A stretch of DNA of 64,000 nt, taken from positions 1,082,001-1,146,000 of the forward strand of contig NZ_CP132230.1 in NCBI RefSeq assembly GCF_030732225.1. Direction: 5' to 3'. Both the position numbers and the translations under genes were made by a program. The stretch is from Streptococcus iniae (lineage in GTDB: Bacteria; Bacillota; Bacilli; Lactobacillales; Streptococcaceae). Below are positions 18,868 to 28,339 of the stretch, piece after piece; the stretch's first letter is position 1, and each line of letters starts with the position of its first letter. The notes under the pieces were generated by a model. That model was not told the origin of the DNA and did not search any database. It was given only the letters and a program-made list of their open reading frames with translations.

Positions 18868-18879
18868 AAAATAAACTAA
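18849..18879. repeat. 31-bp palindrome over the guaC -35
   Basis: TTAGTTTATTTTTT, then GTC, then its exact complement AAAAAATAAACTAA: 14-bp perfect arms. The -35 hexamer sits on the axis. A dimeric repressor site is the obvious reading, but an AT-rich cruciform cannot be excluded. Confidence 0.65.
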
Positions 18880-18914
18880 AATTATTTTATAATGTTCGGC
18901 TTTTAGCTTAAAAC

Positions 18915-18942
18915 AAAAAATCGAGCCTGGCAATTAGCTCGA
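18915..18942 (-). terminator. Terminator of the betaine/choline ABC operon
   Basis: The minus strand reads ATCGAGC, loop, GCTCGAT, then TTTTTG. It lies 36 bp after the stop of the permease/binding-protein gene. Confidence 0.85.
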
Positions 18943-18978
18943 TTAAAGACTATGAAAACTAGATTTGTTTGCTGTTTT

Positions 18979-20508
18979 TTACTTTTTAATAAGACCTTCT
19001 TTTATTAAGTAGGCACGCGCAACTTCTTTAGCACTTTTGCCATGGACGGAGACTTGGTAATTCATTTCTTGCATTTCTTTTTCAGAGATTTTGCCACTTA
19101 AACGCTCTAAAATAGTTTTTAATTCTGGATGTTGTTGCAATAATTTAGCTGTCATTAAAGGCGCACCTTGATAGGGAGGAAAAAGCTGTTTATCATCCTT
19201 TAAAACGGTAAGATTATATCTGATTAATTCTGCATCAGTAGAATAGGCGTCCGTCACTTGAATATCACCTGACTGAATCGCTTGATATCTTAAAGCAGGC
19301 TCCATTGTTGCAACAGTTAAATGTAAGCCATATAAAGACTGCAAACCTTTATTGCCATCGGGTCTATCTTTGAATTCCAAAGTAAAACCCGCTTTAAATT
19401 GTTCTTTATAGTTTAATAAATCAGAAATATTAGAAATTACTCTGTCTTTTGCCAGTTGCTTAGGGACTGCAAGGGCATAGGTATTTTGAAAAGCAAATGG
19501 TTTTAACAAAACTAAATTATCCTGTTTTTTAATACCATCTCGAGCTTGCTGATAAACCAGCTTTGGATCAGTTGAAAGCATCGGCTTTTCTTTAAGTAAA
19601 CTGGAGGTTATTGTTCCTGTAAATTCTGGATAGATATCAATATCACCAGATTTTAAAGCCTGATAAAGAAAAGTTGTCTTTCCAAAATTAGGTTTAAGGT
19701 CTACTGTCAAATGGGAGTCTTCTTCAATCAATTCCTTATAAAGGTTAATGAGGATTTCGGGCTCTGCCCCAAGTTTTCCGGCAATCACAATTTTTTGCGA
19801 TGGTTTTTTAGTCATCATTGGCATAATTGCGGAGCTGTATGAGCTAATAAGAGCAACAATGACAACTATAAAGGCTAGCAAGATTTTCTTGAGAGATGCT
19901 CTTTCCAAATACAAAAGAATACTGTTAAAGACAATTGCTAAAATAGCAGATGACAAAGCCCCTATTAATATCAAGTTTGAGTTATTGCGATCAATTCCAA
20001 GAAGAATAAAGGATCCAAGACCTCCCGCTCCAATTAAGGAAGCTAAAGTTGCAGTCCCGATAATCATAACAGCAGATGTTCTAACCCCTGACATGATGAC
20101 AGGCATCGCTAATGGGATTTCAAATGTTTTTAGCCTTTCCCACTTATTCATTCCAAATGCTTGCCCTGCTTCTTGTAAACTTGGATCAATACCACTTAGT
20201 CCAGTAATCGTATTTTGAATAATAGGAAATACGGCATAGATGACAAGAGCGGTCACTGCAGGAAGAGTTCCGATTCCCATCAACGGTATAAATAAGCCTA
20301 AAAGAGCTAATGACGGAATGGTTTGAAAAACACCAGTTATTTGCAAGATAAGATCTGACCAACGCTTACTCTTACTTAGGAGACTAGCTAAGGGGATAGC
20401 AATTAAAATTGCTAGTAATAAAGACAACAAGGAAATTTGTAAGTGCTCACTAAGTGCCTTTGTCCACTCACTAAACCGTTCTTGAAAGGTGGTGATAAAA
20501 CTAGTCAT
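18979..20508 (-). CDS. Quaternary amine (betaine/carnitine/choline) ABC transporter, fused permease and binding protein
   Basis: A single 509-residue protein combines a permease and a substrate-binding domain. Residues 1 to about 210 hold five or six membrane segments with the [22 protein letters not shown] coupling loop near 120-140. After another membrane segment, residues about 240-509 form an OpuAC/ProX-type binding domain ([31 protein letters not shown]). Start at the ATG at 20506-20508, preceded by GAGGTGA and overlapping the ATPase gene end by 8 bp. Such fusions are known for OpuC/ProWX systems. The domain tethers the binding protein outside the membrane. Substrate (betaine, carnitine or choline) is not determinable here. 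Confidence 0.88.
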   Translation of the reverse strand: MTSFITTFQERFSEWTKALSEHLQISLLSLLLAILIAIPLASLLSKSKRWSDLILQITGVFQTIPSLALLGLFIPLMGIGTLPAVTALVIYAVFPIIQNTITGLSGIDPSLQEAGQAFGMNKWERLKTFEIPLAMPVIMSGVRTSAVMIIGTATLASLIGAGGLGSFILLGIDRNNSNLILIGALSSAILAIVFNSILLYLERASLKKILLAFIVVIVALISSYSSAIMPMMTKKPSQKIVIAGKLGAEPEILINLYKELIEEDSHLTVDLKPNFGKTTFLYQALKSGDIDIYPEFTGTITSSLLKEKPMLSTDPKLVYQQARDGIKKQDNLVLLKPFAFQNTYALAVPKQLAKDRVISNISDLLNYKEQFKAGFTLEFKDRPDGNKGLQSLYGLHLTVATMEPALRYQAIQSGDIQVTDAYSTDAELIRYNLTVLKDDKQLFPPYQGAPLMTAKLLQQHPELKTILERLSGKISEKEMQEMNYQVSVHGKSAKEVARAYLIKEGLIKK

Positions 20509-21229
20509 GGAAATCACCTCCGAATAAATTTTCAACAAACGGTGTCGCTGGATTAGCAATGATGGCTTGGGGAGAATCCATTTGAAGAATTTCGCCTTGG
20601 TCTAGGATAGCCAGTCTATCACCTAATCTAATTGCTTCTTTGATATCGTGTGTGACAAATACAATAGTCATATCAAATTCTTGATGCAAAGCTAACATCA
20701 ACTCTTGCAGTTGTTTTTTTGAGATAGGGTCTAATGCCGAAAACGGCTCATCCATTAACAAAATCTTAGGATGAGAAATAATAGCTCTTACGATGCCAAC
20801 TCTTTGCTGTTCTCCTCCTGATAAATCACTTGGGAAGCGGTTGTAATAGTCATCAGGGTTCAAGCCTACTTTCTCAAGTAACTCTCTCGTTTTTGTTTCA
20901 ATTTGGTCCTTAGACCACTCTTTCATTTTGGGGATAATAGCAATATTTTCTGCCACTGTTAAATGTGGAAACAAGGCAATTTGTTGTAACACATAGCCTA
21001 TCGACAGTCTCATTTCCCTTAAGTCTAAGTCTTTTTGCTCTTTACCATCCAAGTAAATTTTCCCTGAAGTTGGTTCAATCAGACAATTAATCATTTTTAA
21101 TAAGGTGGTTTTACCTGAACCACTAGAACCAACGAGAACAAAGAACTCGCGGTCTTTGATATGGAAATTTTGCTCTTTTAGAACAAGATTTCCAGCAAAT
21201 TCTTTTGAGACATTTTCAAACCGTATCAT
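20501..21229 (-). CDS. Quaternary amine ABC transporter ATP-binding protein
   Basis: A 242-residue ABC ATPase that powers the fused permease encoded next to it. It has Walker A GSSGSGKT at 34-41, Q-loop [10 protein letters not shown] near 82-91, signature [10 protein letters not shown] near 135-144, Walker B ILLMDEP and the switch His in VTHD. It lacks the C-terminal CBS pair that senses ionic strength in OpuA, so osmotic gating by CBS is unlikely. It is the first gene of a two-gene operon with 8-bp overlap. Confidence 0.92.
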   Translation of the reverse strand: MIRFENVSKEFAGNLVLKEQNFHIKDREFFVLVGSSGSGKTTLLKMINCLIEPTSGKIYLDGKEQKDLDLREMRLSIGYVLQQIALFPHLTVAENIAIIPKMKEWSKDQIETKTRELLEKVGLNPDDYYNRFPSDLSGGEQQRVGIVRAIISHPKILLMDEPFSALDPISKKQLQELMLALHQEFDMTIVFVTHDIKEAIRLGDRLAILDQGEILQMDSPQAIIANPATPFVENLFGGDFHD

Positions 21230-21424
21230 CTCTTCTCCATTTTAATCAATCCTGTTGTTTATATGACATTAGTAAAAAAGCCTTGCTTAATATCCACTAA
21301 ATGATGCTCTTGACTAAGAGTTGCTTTCCATCCTTCTTGAACAATATATTAATGGTTTTATGAAATCATAACATAAGTTGACCTATTAGTCGAAATCTTT
21401 GATTAATTTTTGAGGTCAAAAATT

Positions 21425-21450
21425 AAAAAAGACTGAGAAAACTCAGTCTT
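21425..21450 (-). terminator. Terminator of the HAD phosphatase gene
   Basis: The minus strand reads AAGACTGAG, loop TTTT, CTCAGTCTT, then TTTTAAT. It lies 15 bp past the stop. Confidence 0.85.
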
Positions 21451-21464
21451 ATCTTGAGTACTTA

Positions 21465-22313
21465 TTATTGGCATAAACCTAATGTTTTAAAGGCATTGTA
21501 GAGTCCATTTTCTTCAACATCATCTGTAATCATATCAGCTATTTCAAGGATTTCTGGACCACCATTTCCCATTGCCACCCCAATTTTACAATAGTCTAGC
21601 ATTGGAATATCAATTTTCGCATCACCAAATGCAATTGTATCTTCTCTGTCTAAGGCAAGATGAGTTAGCAGCACATCAATCGCAATTGCCTTATTAATCC
21701 CTTTAATACCCAAATCACCAAAGAGTGCTGTTTCTCCTCGACCACCCCAAGTATGGGCCTCTAAATGCGGGAAGGCTTTAATGGAATCCAGATGATCTTG
21801 ATAACTTTTTAAAATGAAACTGACCTTATTGACATCATCAGGATAAGGTTCTCCACCATTATAAATTAAACCATACAAGGCATCCTCAGCTTCTAGACTT
21901 TTAACGTCATCTTCACTTTTTCCTTTTCGCATTGCGTAAGTTCTAAAAACAGGTCGGGCATGTTCTCGAAAATTTTTGCTAGCAAAAAGGCCATTATGTG
22001 ACTCTAAATAGAACTCTAGGCCACGTTTTTGAAGCCAATCAACAATATCATTAACATCTTTTGTTAACATTTTTTGGTGCATAAGCACTTTTCCATGATG
22101 TTCAAGATAAGAACCGTTACCACCAATCATACCATCAAATCCAAGAGTTAAAATGGCTTCTGGCATTTCCGAGCGACTACGACCTGTGCAAACATATACC
22201 AGATGTCCTTTTTTACGGGCTTCTTGAACGGCTTTAATTGCTGAGTCGGGAATTGTATTATAGTAATCTACTAATGTGCCATCGACATCTAAAAATATGA
22301 TTTTTTGTCTCAT
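21465..22313 (-). CDS. HAD-superfamily Cof-type phosphatase
   Basis: A 282-residue haloacid-dehalogenase hydrolase of the Cof/YidA type. The nucleophile motif is DVDGTLVD at 9-16, motif II is VCTGRSR near 41-47, and the C-terminal GDAKIDIPML provides the metal-binding acids. The C2 cap domain lies between them. These enzymes dephosphorylate sugar phosphates, FMN or PLP; the substrate cannot be assigned. It is monocistronic with its own terminator. Confidence 0.88.
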   Translation of the reverse strand: MRQKIIFLDVDGTLVDYYNTIPDSAIKAVQEARKKGHLVYVCTGRSRSEMPEAILTLGFDGMIGGNGSYLEHHGKVLMHQKMLTKDVNDIVDWLQKRGLEFYLESHNGLFASKNFREHARPVFRTYAMRKGKSEDDVKSLEAEDALYGLIYNGGEPYPDDVNKVSFILKSYQDHLDSIKAFPHLEAHTWGGRGETALFGDLGIKGINKAIAIDVLLTHLALDREDTIAFGDAKIDIPMLDYCKIGVAMGNGGPEILEIADMITDDVEENGLYNAFKTLGLCQ

Positions 22314-22432
22314 TACCTCACCTCTAAGAATAATTAATACTATTTTATTATAACCATAGTACTAGTTTAAAAGCTAAGCCAATCATCTGATTTTATGATA
22401 CTTTCCTACTCTATTGACAAAAATCATTTCTG

Positions 22433-22462
22433 TTGCCATATCTATTCAAATTAAGGTATGAT
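22433..22462 (+). promoter_or_regulatory. Promoter with -10 six bases before a start codon
   Basis: TTGCCA, 18 bp, TATGAT. Only TACAGT separates the -10 from the ATG at 22469, and no ribosome binding site is seen at proper spacing, so the mRNA may be leaderless. Confidence 0.5.
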
Positions 22463-22468
22463 TACAGT

Positions 22469-23158
22469 ATGAATAAATATCTTAACATAATAGCCTTAGA
22501 AAACCCTAACAATCCCTTTGAAGCTGAATTTTACACAAAACTAAAAACCTATTACAGTGATCTCTTTTCTATTTATATAATAGATGCAATAGAAAAGGTA
22601 AAGGGGCCGTTTGACGCCATTTTTTCTTTTACCCCTATTGAAACTCTCGACAAACCTCACTTACTTTTTAGCCATCAATTAGGCTCCTCAGACTCTTTTT
22701 ATGTTAATCAAGAAATATTAGACAGTGCTGATACTATTTTAAGGTTAAGTCGTTACTTGAATAACTTTTATCAAAAATACTCAAGTTCTTGTTTGCAGGA
22801 TTTCCTATACCAATTAAGGATTTCTGACAAAGATGGCCATTTCACCTTTCACAACCAACAATTTAATGGAACATTTTTTCCAGATCAAACAAGTAGACTT
22901 GAACCTTGGCTTTACCAGCAATTATCTGACCCTGAAAGAGCAGATAGTAAACACCTTCTCTTGCCTTCTGCTTCTCTTGACCATATTTACTTTCAGTCCT
23001 ATTATGCCATTAGAGACCATCAAAAACATTACTTGGGTAGCATTGATATCGTTCAAGATTTAAAGCCAATATTAAGCCAATACCTTGACGAAACGGCACA
23101 AGCAATTGTTGGTTGGTCTGATGTCACATCTGGACCATCAATCTCCGACGACTATTAA
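22469..23158 (+). CDS. Protein of unknown function, possible PAS-like C-terminal domain
   Basis: I do not recognise this 229-residue protein with certainty. The N-terminal 90 residues alternate hydrophobic strands and helices (YLNIIALE, LFSIYIIDAI, DAIFSF), like a small Rossmann or receiver-type fold. A predicted helical linker and then, from about residue 125, a beta-rich segment (GHFTFHNQQF, IYFQSYYAIRD, HYLGSIDIVQDLKPIL) resemble a PAS sensor domain. There is no helix-turn-helix, kinase motif or membrane span. It is monocistronic and terminated at 23272-23328. The earlier in-frame ATG at 22433 would overlap the promoter. Function unknown. Confidence 0.6.
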   Translation: MNKYLNIIALENPNNPFEAEFYTKLKTYYSDLFSIYIIDAIEKVKGPFDAIFSFTPIETLDKPHLLFSHQLGSSDSFYVNQEILDSADTILRLSRYLNNFYQKYSSSCLQDFLYQLRISDKDGHFTFHNQQFNGTFFPDQTSRLEPWLYQQLSDPERADSKHLLLPSASLDHIYFQSYYAIRDHQKHYLGSIDIVQDLKPILSQYLDETAQAIVGWSDVTSGPSISDDY

Positions 23159-23271
23159 AACCCTAAAAAATGATAAACAGGCACAGTTATTCTACTTATT
23201 TACTAACAATAACAAGTCCTATTACATTCTATCAATAGCTTATAAAGTTCTACAAGCTATCATATTTAAAG

Positions 23272-23328
23272 AAAAAGCCAACAAGTCTGGTTTTCTGTAA
23301 CACAGAATTCCAATTTAGTTGGCTTTTT
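23272..23328. terminator. Bidirectional terminator between two convergent genes
   Basis: AAAAAGCCAAC at 23272-23282 pairs with GTTGGCTTTTT at 23318-23328, with an inner TTCTGT/ACAGAA stem. It serves the unknown protein gene (+) and the oxidoreductase gene (-). Confidence 0.8.
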
Positions 23329-23345
23329 AATTGTTTTTTGATATT

Positions 23346-24104
23346 TTAATCCCTATGAACCGGTTGGGGGCCATAGGATTGTGAAACTGGCATGATTTCA
23401 ATTCGATTGATATTAACATGTTCCGGTTGCGCTGCTATCCAAGAAACGGTATTAGCAATGTCTTTAGGTTGAATGGCATGTGCTCCAGCATAGATAGCTT
23501 CAACTCTTTGTTGATCGCCATCAAATCTAACAGATGAAAATTCTGTTCCCTCACAAAGCCCAGGTTCAATGTTAGTTACTCGAATCTTTGTACCTGCAAG
23601 ATCAGCTCTTAAATTAAGGGAAAATTGTTTAACGAATGCCTTACTAGCTCCGTAAATATTTCCACCTGGATATGGAATCGTTCCAGCGGTTGATCCTATA
23701 TTGATAATCATTCCGGAATTTCGCTTAACCATATCTGGTAGAATACGATGGGTTAGATAGCTTAGTCCAATAATATTTGTATTAATCATGGTTTGCCATT
23801 TTGTAAAGTCTGCTTCAAATGCTTTGTCTAAACCAAGCGCAAGTCCAGCATTATTAATCAATAAATCAATAGTTCGCCATTCTTCTGGTAAGCTAGCTAT
23901 TGCTTGATCTATGCTATCTGTTGCTGAGACATCCATCTTTAACGCATAGGCTTTGTCTAAACCAAACTGATCTCTAAGGTCTTCCAATTTGTTTAGTCGC
24001 CTAGCAGCCAGAATAACACAATAACCATCTCTGATTAATTGACTTGCAATAGCTTCACCAAAACCAGCTGATGCACCAGTAATAAGAGCAATTTTTTTAA
24101 GCAT
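23346..24104 (-). CDS. Short-chain dehydrogenase/reductase
   Basis: A 252-residue classical SDR with the cofactor motif TGASAGFG at 9-16, NNAG near 87-90, catalytic Ser in IGSTAG, and YGASK (Tyr and Lys) near 152-156. The sequence resembles YdfG-type enzymes that oxidise serine or 3-hydroxy acids with NADP, but substrate is uncertain. It is downstream of pta and separated from it by a terminator, so it may be expressed separately. Confidence 0.88.
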   Translation of the reverse strand: MLKKIALITGASAGFGEAIASQLIRDGYCVILAARRLNKLEDLRDQFGLDKAYALKMDVSATDSIDQAIASLPEEWRTIDLLINNAGLALGLDKAFEADFTKWQTMINTNIIGLSYLTHRILPDMVKRNSGMIINIGSTAGTIPYPGGNIYGASKAFVKQFSLNLRADLAGTKIRVTNIEPGLCEGTEFSSVRFDGDQQRVEAIYAGAHAIQPKDIANTVSWIAAQPEHVNINRIEIMPVSQSYGPQPVHRD

Positions 24105-24122
24105 CGTCTTCTCCTATTGTAA

Positions 24123-24157
24123 TAAAAAGAAAGAGTGACATCACAAGCAAAGTAATG
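24123..24157 (-). terminator. Probable terminator after pta
   Basis: The minus strand reads AGAGTGCATCA, loop, TGATGTCACTCT, then TTTCTTTTT. One bulged base in the stem. Confidence 0.6.
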
Positions 24158-24178
24158 ATGCACTCTATAAAATCTCAA

Positions 24179-25171
24179 TTATTTTGCTTCCAAAGCTTGA
24201 GCTGCGGTAATGATGGCTAGTTTATAGATGTCCTCAGCACTTGATCCACGTGAAAGATCATTAACTGGTTTGTTAAGCCCTTGCAAGATTGGACCAATTG
24301 CATCAAACATCCCTAAACGTTGTGCAATCTTGTAACCAATATTACCTGATTGCAAGTCTGGAAAGACAAAAGTATTTGCTTGACCAGCAACATCACTGTC
24401 TGGTGCTTTAATTTTAGCTGTTTCAGGAACAAAAGCAGCATCAAATTGTAATTCACCATCTAAAGCTAATTCAGGGGCTAGTTCTTTAGCAATTCTAGTT
24501 GCTTCAGTAACTTTATCAACTTGCGGCGCTTTACCACTGCCTTTTGTTGAGAAACTCAACATGGCAATTTTAGGATCAATGTCAAAAATTGCTGCCGTTT
24601 CAGCTGTATTAACTGCAATTTCAGCTAATTCTTGTGCATTAGGATCAATGTTAATAGCGCAGTCAGCAAAAATATAACGTTCACTTGTATTTTCACGGTT
24701 CATTAAGAAAACGCCAGACGTTCTTGAAATACCTGGTTTTGTTTTAATAATCTGAAGTGCAGGACGTACCGTATCTGCTGTTGAATGGATAGCACCTGAA
24801 ACCATACCGTCTGCAAGGCCCATTTTAACAAGCATAACACCAAAATAGTTAACATCTTTAAGCATTTTGTCAGCATCTTCCATTGTTGCTTTACCATTAC
24901 GGACTTCAACAAATGCTGCTTTCATTTCTTCAAATTGTTCGTAAGTTTCAGGATTAATAATTGTATAATTCTGATCTGCAAAACCTAGTTTTGTAAGGAG
25001 GCTACGAACATCTGCTGCTTCACCTAAAATAATTGGTTCTACAAGACCTTCAAATTTAAGACGAGCTGCTGCACGGACAACACGTTCATCGTTACCTTCT
25101 GGGAAAACGATTTTAATGTTTTGTCCAACAACTTTTTCTCTTAAACCACCAAACAAACTTCTAATACCCAT
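24179..25171 (-). CDS. pta: Phosphate acetyltransferase
   Basis: Pta interconverts acetyl-CoA and acetyl phosphate, the first step of the acetate/ATP branch. The 330-residue protein is the short, single-domain PTA_PTB type (no N-terminal DRTGG/BioD part). It shows FPEGNDERVVRAA near the N-terminus, GLADGMVSGAIHST at about 128-141 and a final QGLNKPVNDLSRG. It is last in the relQ-nadK-rluD-pta operon, as in group A streptococci. Confidence 0.95.
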   Translation of the reverse strand: MGIRSLFGGLREKVVGQNIKIVFPEGNDERVVRAAARLKFEGLVEPIILGEAADVRSLLTKLGFADQNYTIINPETYEQFEEMKAAFVEVRNGKATMEDADKMLKDVNYFGVMLVKMGLADGMVSGAIHSTADTVRPALQIIKTKPGISRTSGVFLMNRENTSERYIFADCAINIDPNAQELAEIAVNTAETAAIFDIDPKIAMLSFSTKGSGKAPQVDKVTEATRIAKELAPELALDGELQFDAAFVPETAKIKAPDSDVAGQANTFVFPDLQSGNIGYKIAQRLGMFDAIGPILQGLNKPVNDLSRGSSAEDIYKLAIITAAQALEAK

Positions 25172-25187
25172 TTTAATAATACCTCTT

Positions 25188-26081
25188 TTATTTTTTCTGT
25201 AAACCTATGATAACGTTGTCAAAGTCATCTGTCAAATTTATTGTATGTTTAGTGTCATTTTTTTCAAAAGGATTATAAAAACCTAAGAAATGACAATGCA
25301 AAGCTTGTCGCGTAATCCCTAAATCAAGTCTACCACCATATAAATCATCCCCTAACAAAGGAAAACCAATGTGTGAAAAATGAACACGAATTTGGTGGGT
25401 TCTGCCAGTATGAAGTTTGATGTCTACCAAATGAACATTTTGAGGATAACGCGCAATCACTTGATAACTAGTTCTAGCATACTTTCCCATAGGATCAACA
25501 GCTCTTGTAATGATACTGTCTTTTGATCGACCGATAGGCTCGATGATTTCTCCGTGGTCAGGTAGTTGCCCCTGCCCAGAAACCAAGGCATAATAGCGCT
25601 TTTCAATAGAGCGTTTTTGTAATTGTTTATCAAGTCTTGCATGAGCATAACCATGCTTTGCAAAAAGCATCAATCCACTAGTATCACGATCAAGTCTGGT
25701 TACAATATGAACTTGTTTATTGGGATAATCTTTTTCGATGTAATAAGCTTTAACAAAATTTGCAATGGTATTGGAATGAATTGCACTTGGAATACTAGCA
25801 AAGCCAAATGGTTTATTAATAACCATAAAGTGATCATCTTCGTAAACAATGTCCAATGGATGCGACACAGCTTCTAATTTTTCAAAAGGTTGTTCGTTTG
25901 GAATATCTATCGAAACAAGATCACCGACATTCAAAAGATAAATGGCGTTTTGCGCAACGCCATTGACTAATATTTGTCCACCTCGATACTTGACTTTTGC
26001 TAATAATCCTTTTGACACGTCATGACTTTTGAGCAAGGTTTTTACTTTGGTTCTCTTATCTGCAACATAGTCAAATCTCAT
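25188..26081 (-). CDS. RluD-family pseudouridine synthase
   Basis: A 297-residue RNA pseudouridine synthase that isomerises uridines in rRNA or tRNA. The catalytic Asp is in [16 protein letters not shown], followed by RTHQIRVHF and the conserved GDDLYGG. An N-terminal S4-like RNA-binding segment ([20 protein letters not shown]) is present. Family members target 23S rRNA or other RNAs; which one cannot be told. Its start overlaps the nadK stop by 4 bp (ATGA). Confidence 0.92.
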   Translation of the reverse strand: MRFDYVADKRTKVKTLLKSHDVSKGLLAKVKYRGGQILVNGVAQNAIYLLNVGDLVSIDIPNEQPFEKLEAVSHPLDIVYEDDHFMVINKPFGFASIPSAIHSNTIANFVKAYYIEKDYPNKQVHIVTRLDRDTSGLMLFAKHGYAHARLDKQLQKRSIEKRYYALVSGQGQLPDHGEIIEPIGRSKDSIITRAVDPMGKYARTSYQVIARYPQNVHLVDIKLHTGRTHQIRVHFSHIGFPLLGDDLYGGRLDLGITRQALHCHFLGFYNPFEKNDTKHTINLTDDFDNVIIGLQKK

Positions 26082-26914
26082 TCGTCAATTTCTCCGATAA
26101 AAGCATCCTTAACCCTCTCCCAAAAACTGGTGTGACTTGGGGTAGATACAAAATGTATTTTTTCACAGTCAATGTAATACTCAACTTTTTTAATGTTTTT
26201 GAGGTTATAGGTCTTATTATCAATTGAAACAGTGTAAATACCAGCCCGTTGAGGAAAGAGCTCGATTTTATCTTTTTTGGGGATAATCAATGACGAGCCT
26301 ATGGTTCTGAAAACGCGATTATTAAGACTTGAAATTTCCGTTAATTGTAGAGCCTCAATAGTAGGATGTAAGATAGCCCCTCCTAGTGACTTATTATAGG
26401 CTGTACTTCCCGTTGGTGTTGACACAGCAAGTCCGTCACCTCTGAAACTTTCAAATTTAACGTTGTTAATAACGACATCAGCAACCATTGTTTTTTCAAT
26501 GCGCTTAACTGTTGCTTCGTTTAGAGCCCTTGCCTTGATAACACGCCCATCTTCCAGACTAATAATAACTTTTAAAATAGGGTAAGAAACACGATCTCCC
26601 TTATCAAAGCGCAAGTTTTCAATCAATTTATCAATTTCAAAATCACGATAGTCAGTATAAAACCCCAAATGGCCAGTATGGATTCCAACAAAACGTACGT
26701 TATCTAGCTCATTTTCATACATATGGAATGCTGACAATAACATGCCATCACCCCCAATTGAAATCACAATATCTGGCTTTACCTTTGAAAGGTAAAAATC
26801 GGGGTCATCTTTGAAAACAGAAAATAACTTTGAAGCAATGCGCTTACTTTGGTATTTTCCATTTGCTATAATTGCTACTCGAGTAGCTTTATCTGTATAA
26901 TTCATCTGTGTCAT
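26078..26914 (-). CDS. nadK: NAD kinase
   Basis: NadK phosphorylates NAD to NADP. The protein has 278 residues from the ATG at 26912-26914 (AGGA 8 bases upstream); an in-frame GTG one codon earlier is possible. The motifs are [13 protein letters not shown] (GGDG), LNEATVKR and [15 protein letters not shown]. It overlaps relQ by 26 bp in a different frame and precedes the pseudouridine synthase. Confidence 0.95.
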   Translation of the reverse strand: MTQMNYTDKATRVAIIANGKYQSKRIASKLFSVFKDDPDFYLSKVKPDIVISIGGDGMLLSAFHMYENELDNVRFVGIHTGHLGFYTDYRDFEIDKLIENLRFDKGDRVSYPILKVIISLEDGRVIKARALNEATVKRIEKTMVADVVINNVKFESFRGDGLAVSTPTGSTAYNKSLGGAILHPTIEALQLTEISSLNNRVFRTIGSSLIIPKKDKIELFPQRAGIYTVSIDNKTYNLKNIKKVEYYIDCEKIHFVSTPSHTSFWERVKDAFIGEIDE

Positions 26915-27560
26915 CACTGTTTCCTACACCGTCACTGAGGCTACGATTTATGGGGTCAAATAATAATTGTGCCTCTCGGATATCATCTCGTATTTTCCGC
27001 ATTTCTTCATCTAATTCTAGGGCGATTTTGGCTGTTGTAGATAAGCGAGTTCTGATTTCTTCAGGAAAATCACCGCTATATTTATAGTTTAACGAATGTT
27101 CAATTGTGGCCCAAAAATTCATTGCTAAGGTACGAATTTGAATCTCAGCTAAAACATTTTTACGGCCTTCAATAGTGTCAACTGGGTATTCTACCACAAC
27201 ATGGTAAGACCGGTAGCCACTTTCTTTCATATTATGAATGTAATCCCGTTCATAAACGATGGTCATATCTTCTCTTTTTCGCAATAAGTGCAATACTTCT
27301 TCAACGTCATCAATGAATTGAACCATAACTCTGAGACCGGCTATATCTTGTATGTCTTGAGCGATATTTTCTTCCAAAACACCACGCATGATCATTTTTT
27401 TCTTTATGCTATCTACAGATTTTACACGACCCGTTACAAATTCAATTGGAGAATAGCGATTTTGTTTTCGGAATTGCTTTCGAATCCCTCTTAGTTTAAT
27501 CTTTAATTCGCCAACAGTCTGAATATACGGATCCAAAAAAACTTCCCAGTCTAATGCCAC
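26889..27560 (-). CDS. relQ: Small alarmone synthetase RelQ (GTP pyrophosphokinase)
   Basis: RelQ makes (p)ppGpp from ATP and GDP/GTP. The 223-residue protein contains only the RelA/SpoT synthetase domain: [37 protein letters not shown] and [13 protein letters not shown] are the substrate-binding blocks. There is no HD hydrolase or TGS/ACT region. It starts with GTG preceded by AAGGTG. First gene of the relQ-nadK-rluD-pta operon, with an extended -10 upstream. Confidence 0.93.
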   Translation of the reverse strand: MALDWEVFLDPYIQTVGELKIKLRGIRKQFRKQNRYSPIEFVTGRVKSVDSIKKKMIMRGVLEENIAQDIQDIAGLRVMVQFIDDVEEVLHLLRKREDMTIVYERDYIHNMKESGYRSYHVVVEYPVDTIEGRKNVLAEIQIRTLAMNFWATIEHSLNYKYSGDFPEEIRTRLSTTAKIALELDEEMRKIRDDIREAQLLFDPINRSLSDGVGNSDDTDELYR

Positions 27561-27618
27561 AGAATCACACCTTTCTTGTCAAAGTCTAAACTTTAATATA
27601 AAATTGAAATAACAATTT

Positions 27619-27627
27619 ATTATAGCA
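27619..27627 (-). promoter_or_regulatory. relQ operon extended -10
   Basis: The minus strand reads TGCTATAAT, the same extended -10 as nox, 59 bp before the relQ GTG. Confidence 0.55.
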
Positions 27628-27653
27628 TAAAAAACCAACAAAAGGAACGACAC

Positions 27654-28226
27654 ATGCCCAACCTTGAAATAGAATACAAAACCCTTCTAACTAAAGATGA
27701 ATACAACCGACTCCTTGTGAAACTGTCTCATATTGAGCCCTTAACGCAAACAAATTATTACATTGATACACCAAATTTCGATTTAAAAGCTAATCGAATG
27801 TCCCTCAGAATCCGAACATTCAACGATAGTGCCGAAATGACTTTAAAAGTTCCTGAAAAAATTGGAAATCGTGAGTACAACGTTTCTTTAGATTTAATAG
27901 TGGCAAAACAGCTGGTTAAAAATTTTCAATTAGATGAGAATCCCATAAAAGAAATGATTGCACAAACATCTGTTGACTGTGGCCAATTAGAATGCTTTGG
28001 ATTTTTAACAACAACTAGACGTGAAACAGATACTGCTATCGGCAAAATGGCTCTAGATTATAATCACTACTCTTCTGTAATTGATTATGAACTGGAACTT
28101 GAAGTTGACGACCCTATTAAAGGGCAAAATGACTTTGATAAGTTTTTATTAGAAAACCAGATTTCTTTCAAATATGCCAAAAGTAAAGTCGCCCGTTTTA
28201 CTAAAACCTTAAGAAATCGTTCGTAA
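27654..28226 (+). CDS. CYTH-domain protein (putative triphosphatase)
   Basis: A 190-residue CYTH protein of the YjbK type. The signature EIEYK lies at 5-9, followed by NYYIDTPNFDL, alternating charged strands (LRIRTF, EMTLKVPE), and the C-terminal YELELEV metal-binding acids. Family members hydrolyse inorganic triphosphate or related substrates within a beta tunnel. It is divergent from relQ, a conserved placement in Firmicutes (recalled). It is followed by a terminator before prs. Confidence 0.88.
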   Translation: MPNLEIEYKTLLTKDEYNRLLVKLSHIEPLTQTNYYIDTPNFDLKANRMSLRIRTFNDSAEMTLKVPEKIGNREYNVSLDLIVAKQLVKNFQLDENPIKEMIAQTSVDCGQLECFGFLTTTRRETDTAIGKMALDYNHYSSVIDYELELEVDDPIKGQNDFDKFLLENQISFKYAKSKVARFTKTLRNRS

Positions 28227-28231
28227 AGACA

Positions 28232-28260
28232 ACAGAAAAACTGTCATTTTTCTGTTTTTC
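28232..28260 (+). terminator. Terminator of the CYTH gene
   Basis: ACAGAAAAA, loop CTGTCA, TTTTTCTGT followed by T-rich sequence. Confidence 0.75.
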
Positions 28261-28269
28261 TGATAAAAT
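28261..28269 (+). promoter_or_regulatory. prs extended -10
   Basis: TGATAAAAT immediately after the upstream terminator, about 70 bp before the prs start. Confidence 0.5.
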
Positions 28270-28339
28270 AGTAATGTCTACAAAATTATGAATAGTATCC
28301 TAAACTATTCCCTAAAAGATGCAAGGAGCAAATATTATC

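Noticed and set aside
18841..18900. AT-rich palindrome at guaC as a terminator for a plus-strand transcript
   Set aside because: There is no plus-strand gene upstream that could use it, and its axis coincides with the guaC -35, which fits an operator better.
19748..20218. Open frame of 156 codons on the plus strand inside the ABC permease gene
   Set aside because: It is antisense to a conserved membrane protein and owes its length to codon bias of the real gene; no start signals.
23085..23300. Open frame overlapping the unknown PAS-like gene, possibly a frameshifted tail
   Set aside because: It runs through the terminator hairpin and its sequence has no protein-like pattern or ribosome binding site, so it is treated as chance.
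28319..28339. Earlier ATG for the PRPP synthetase gene
   Set aside because: That ATG overlaps the AAGGAG ribosome binding site; the next ATG gives the family N-terminus.
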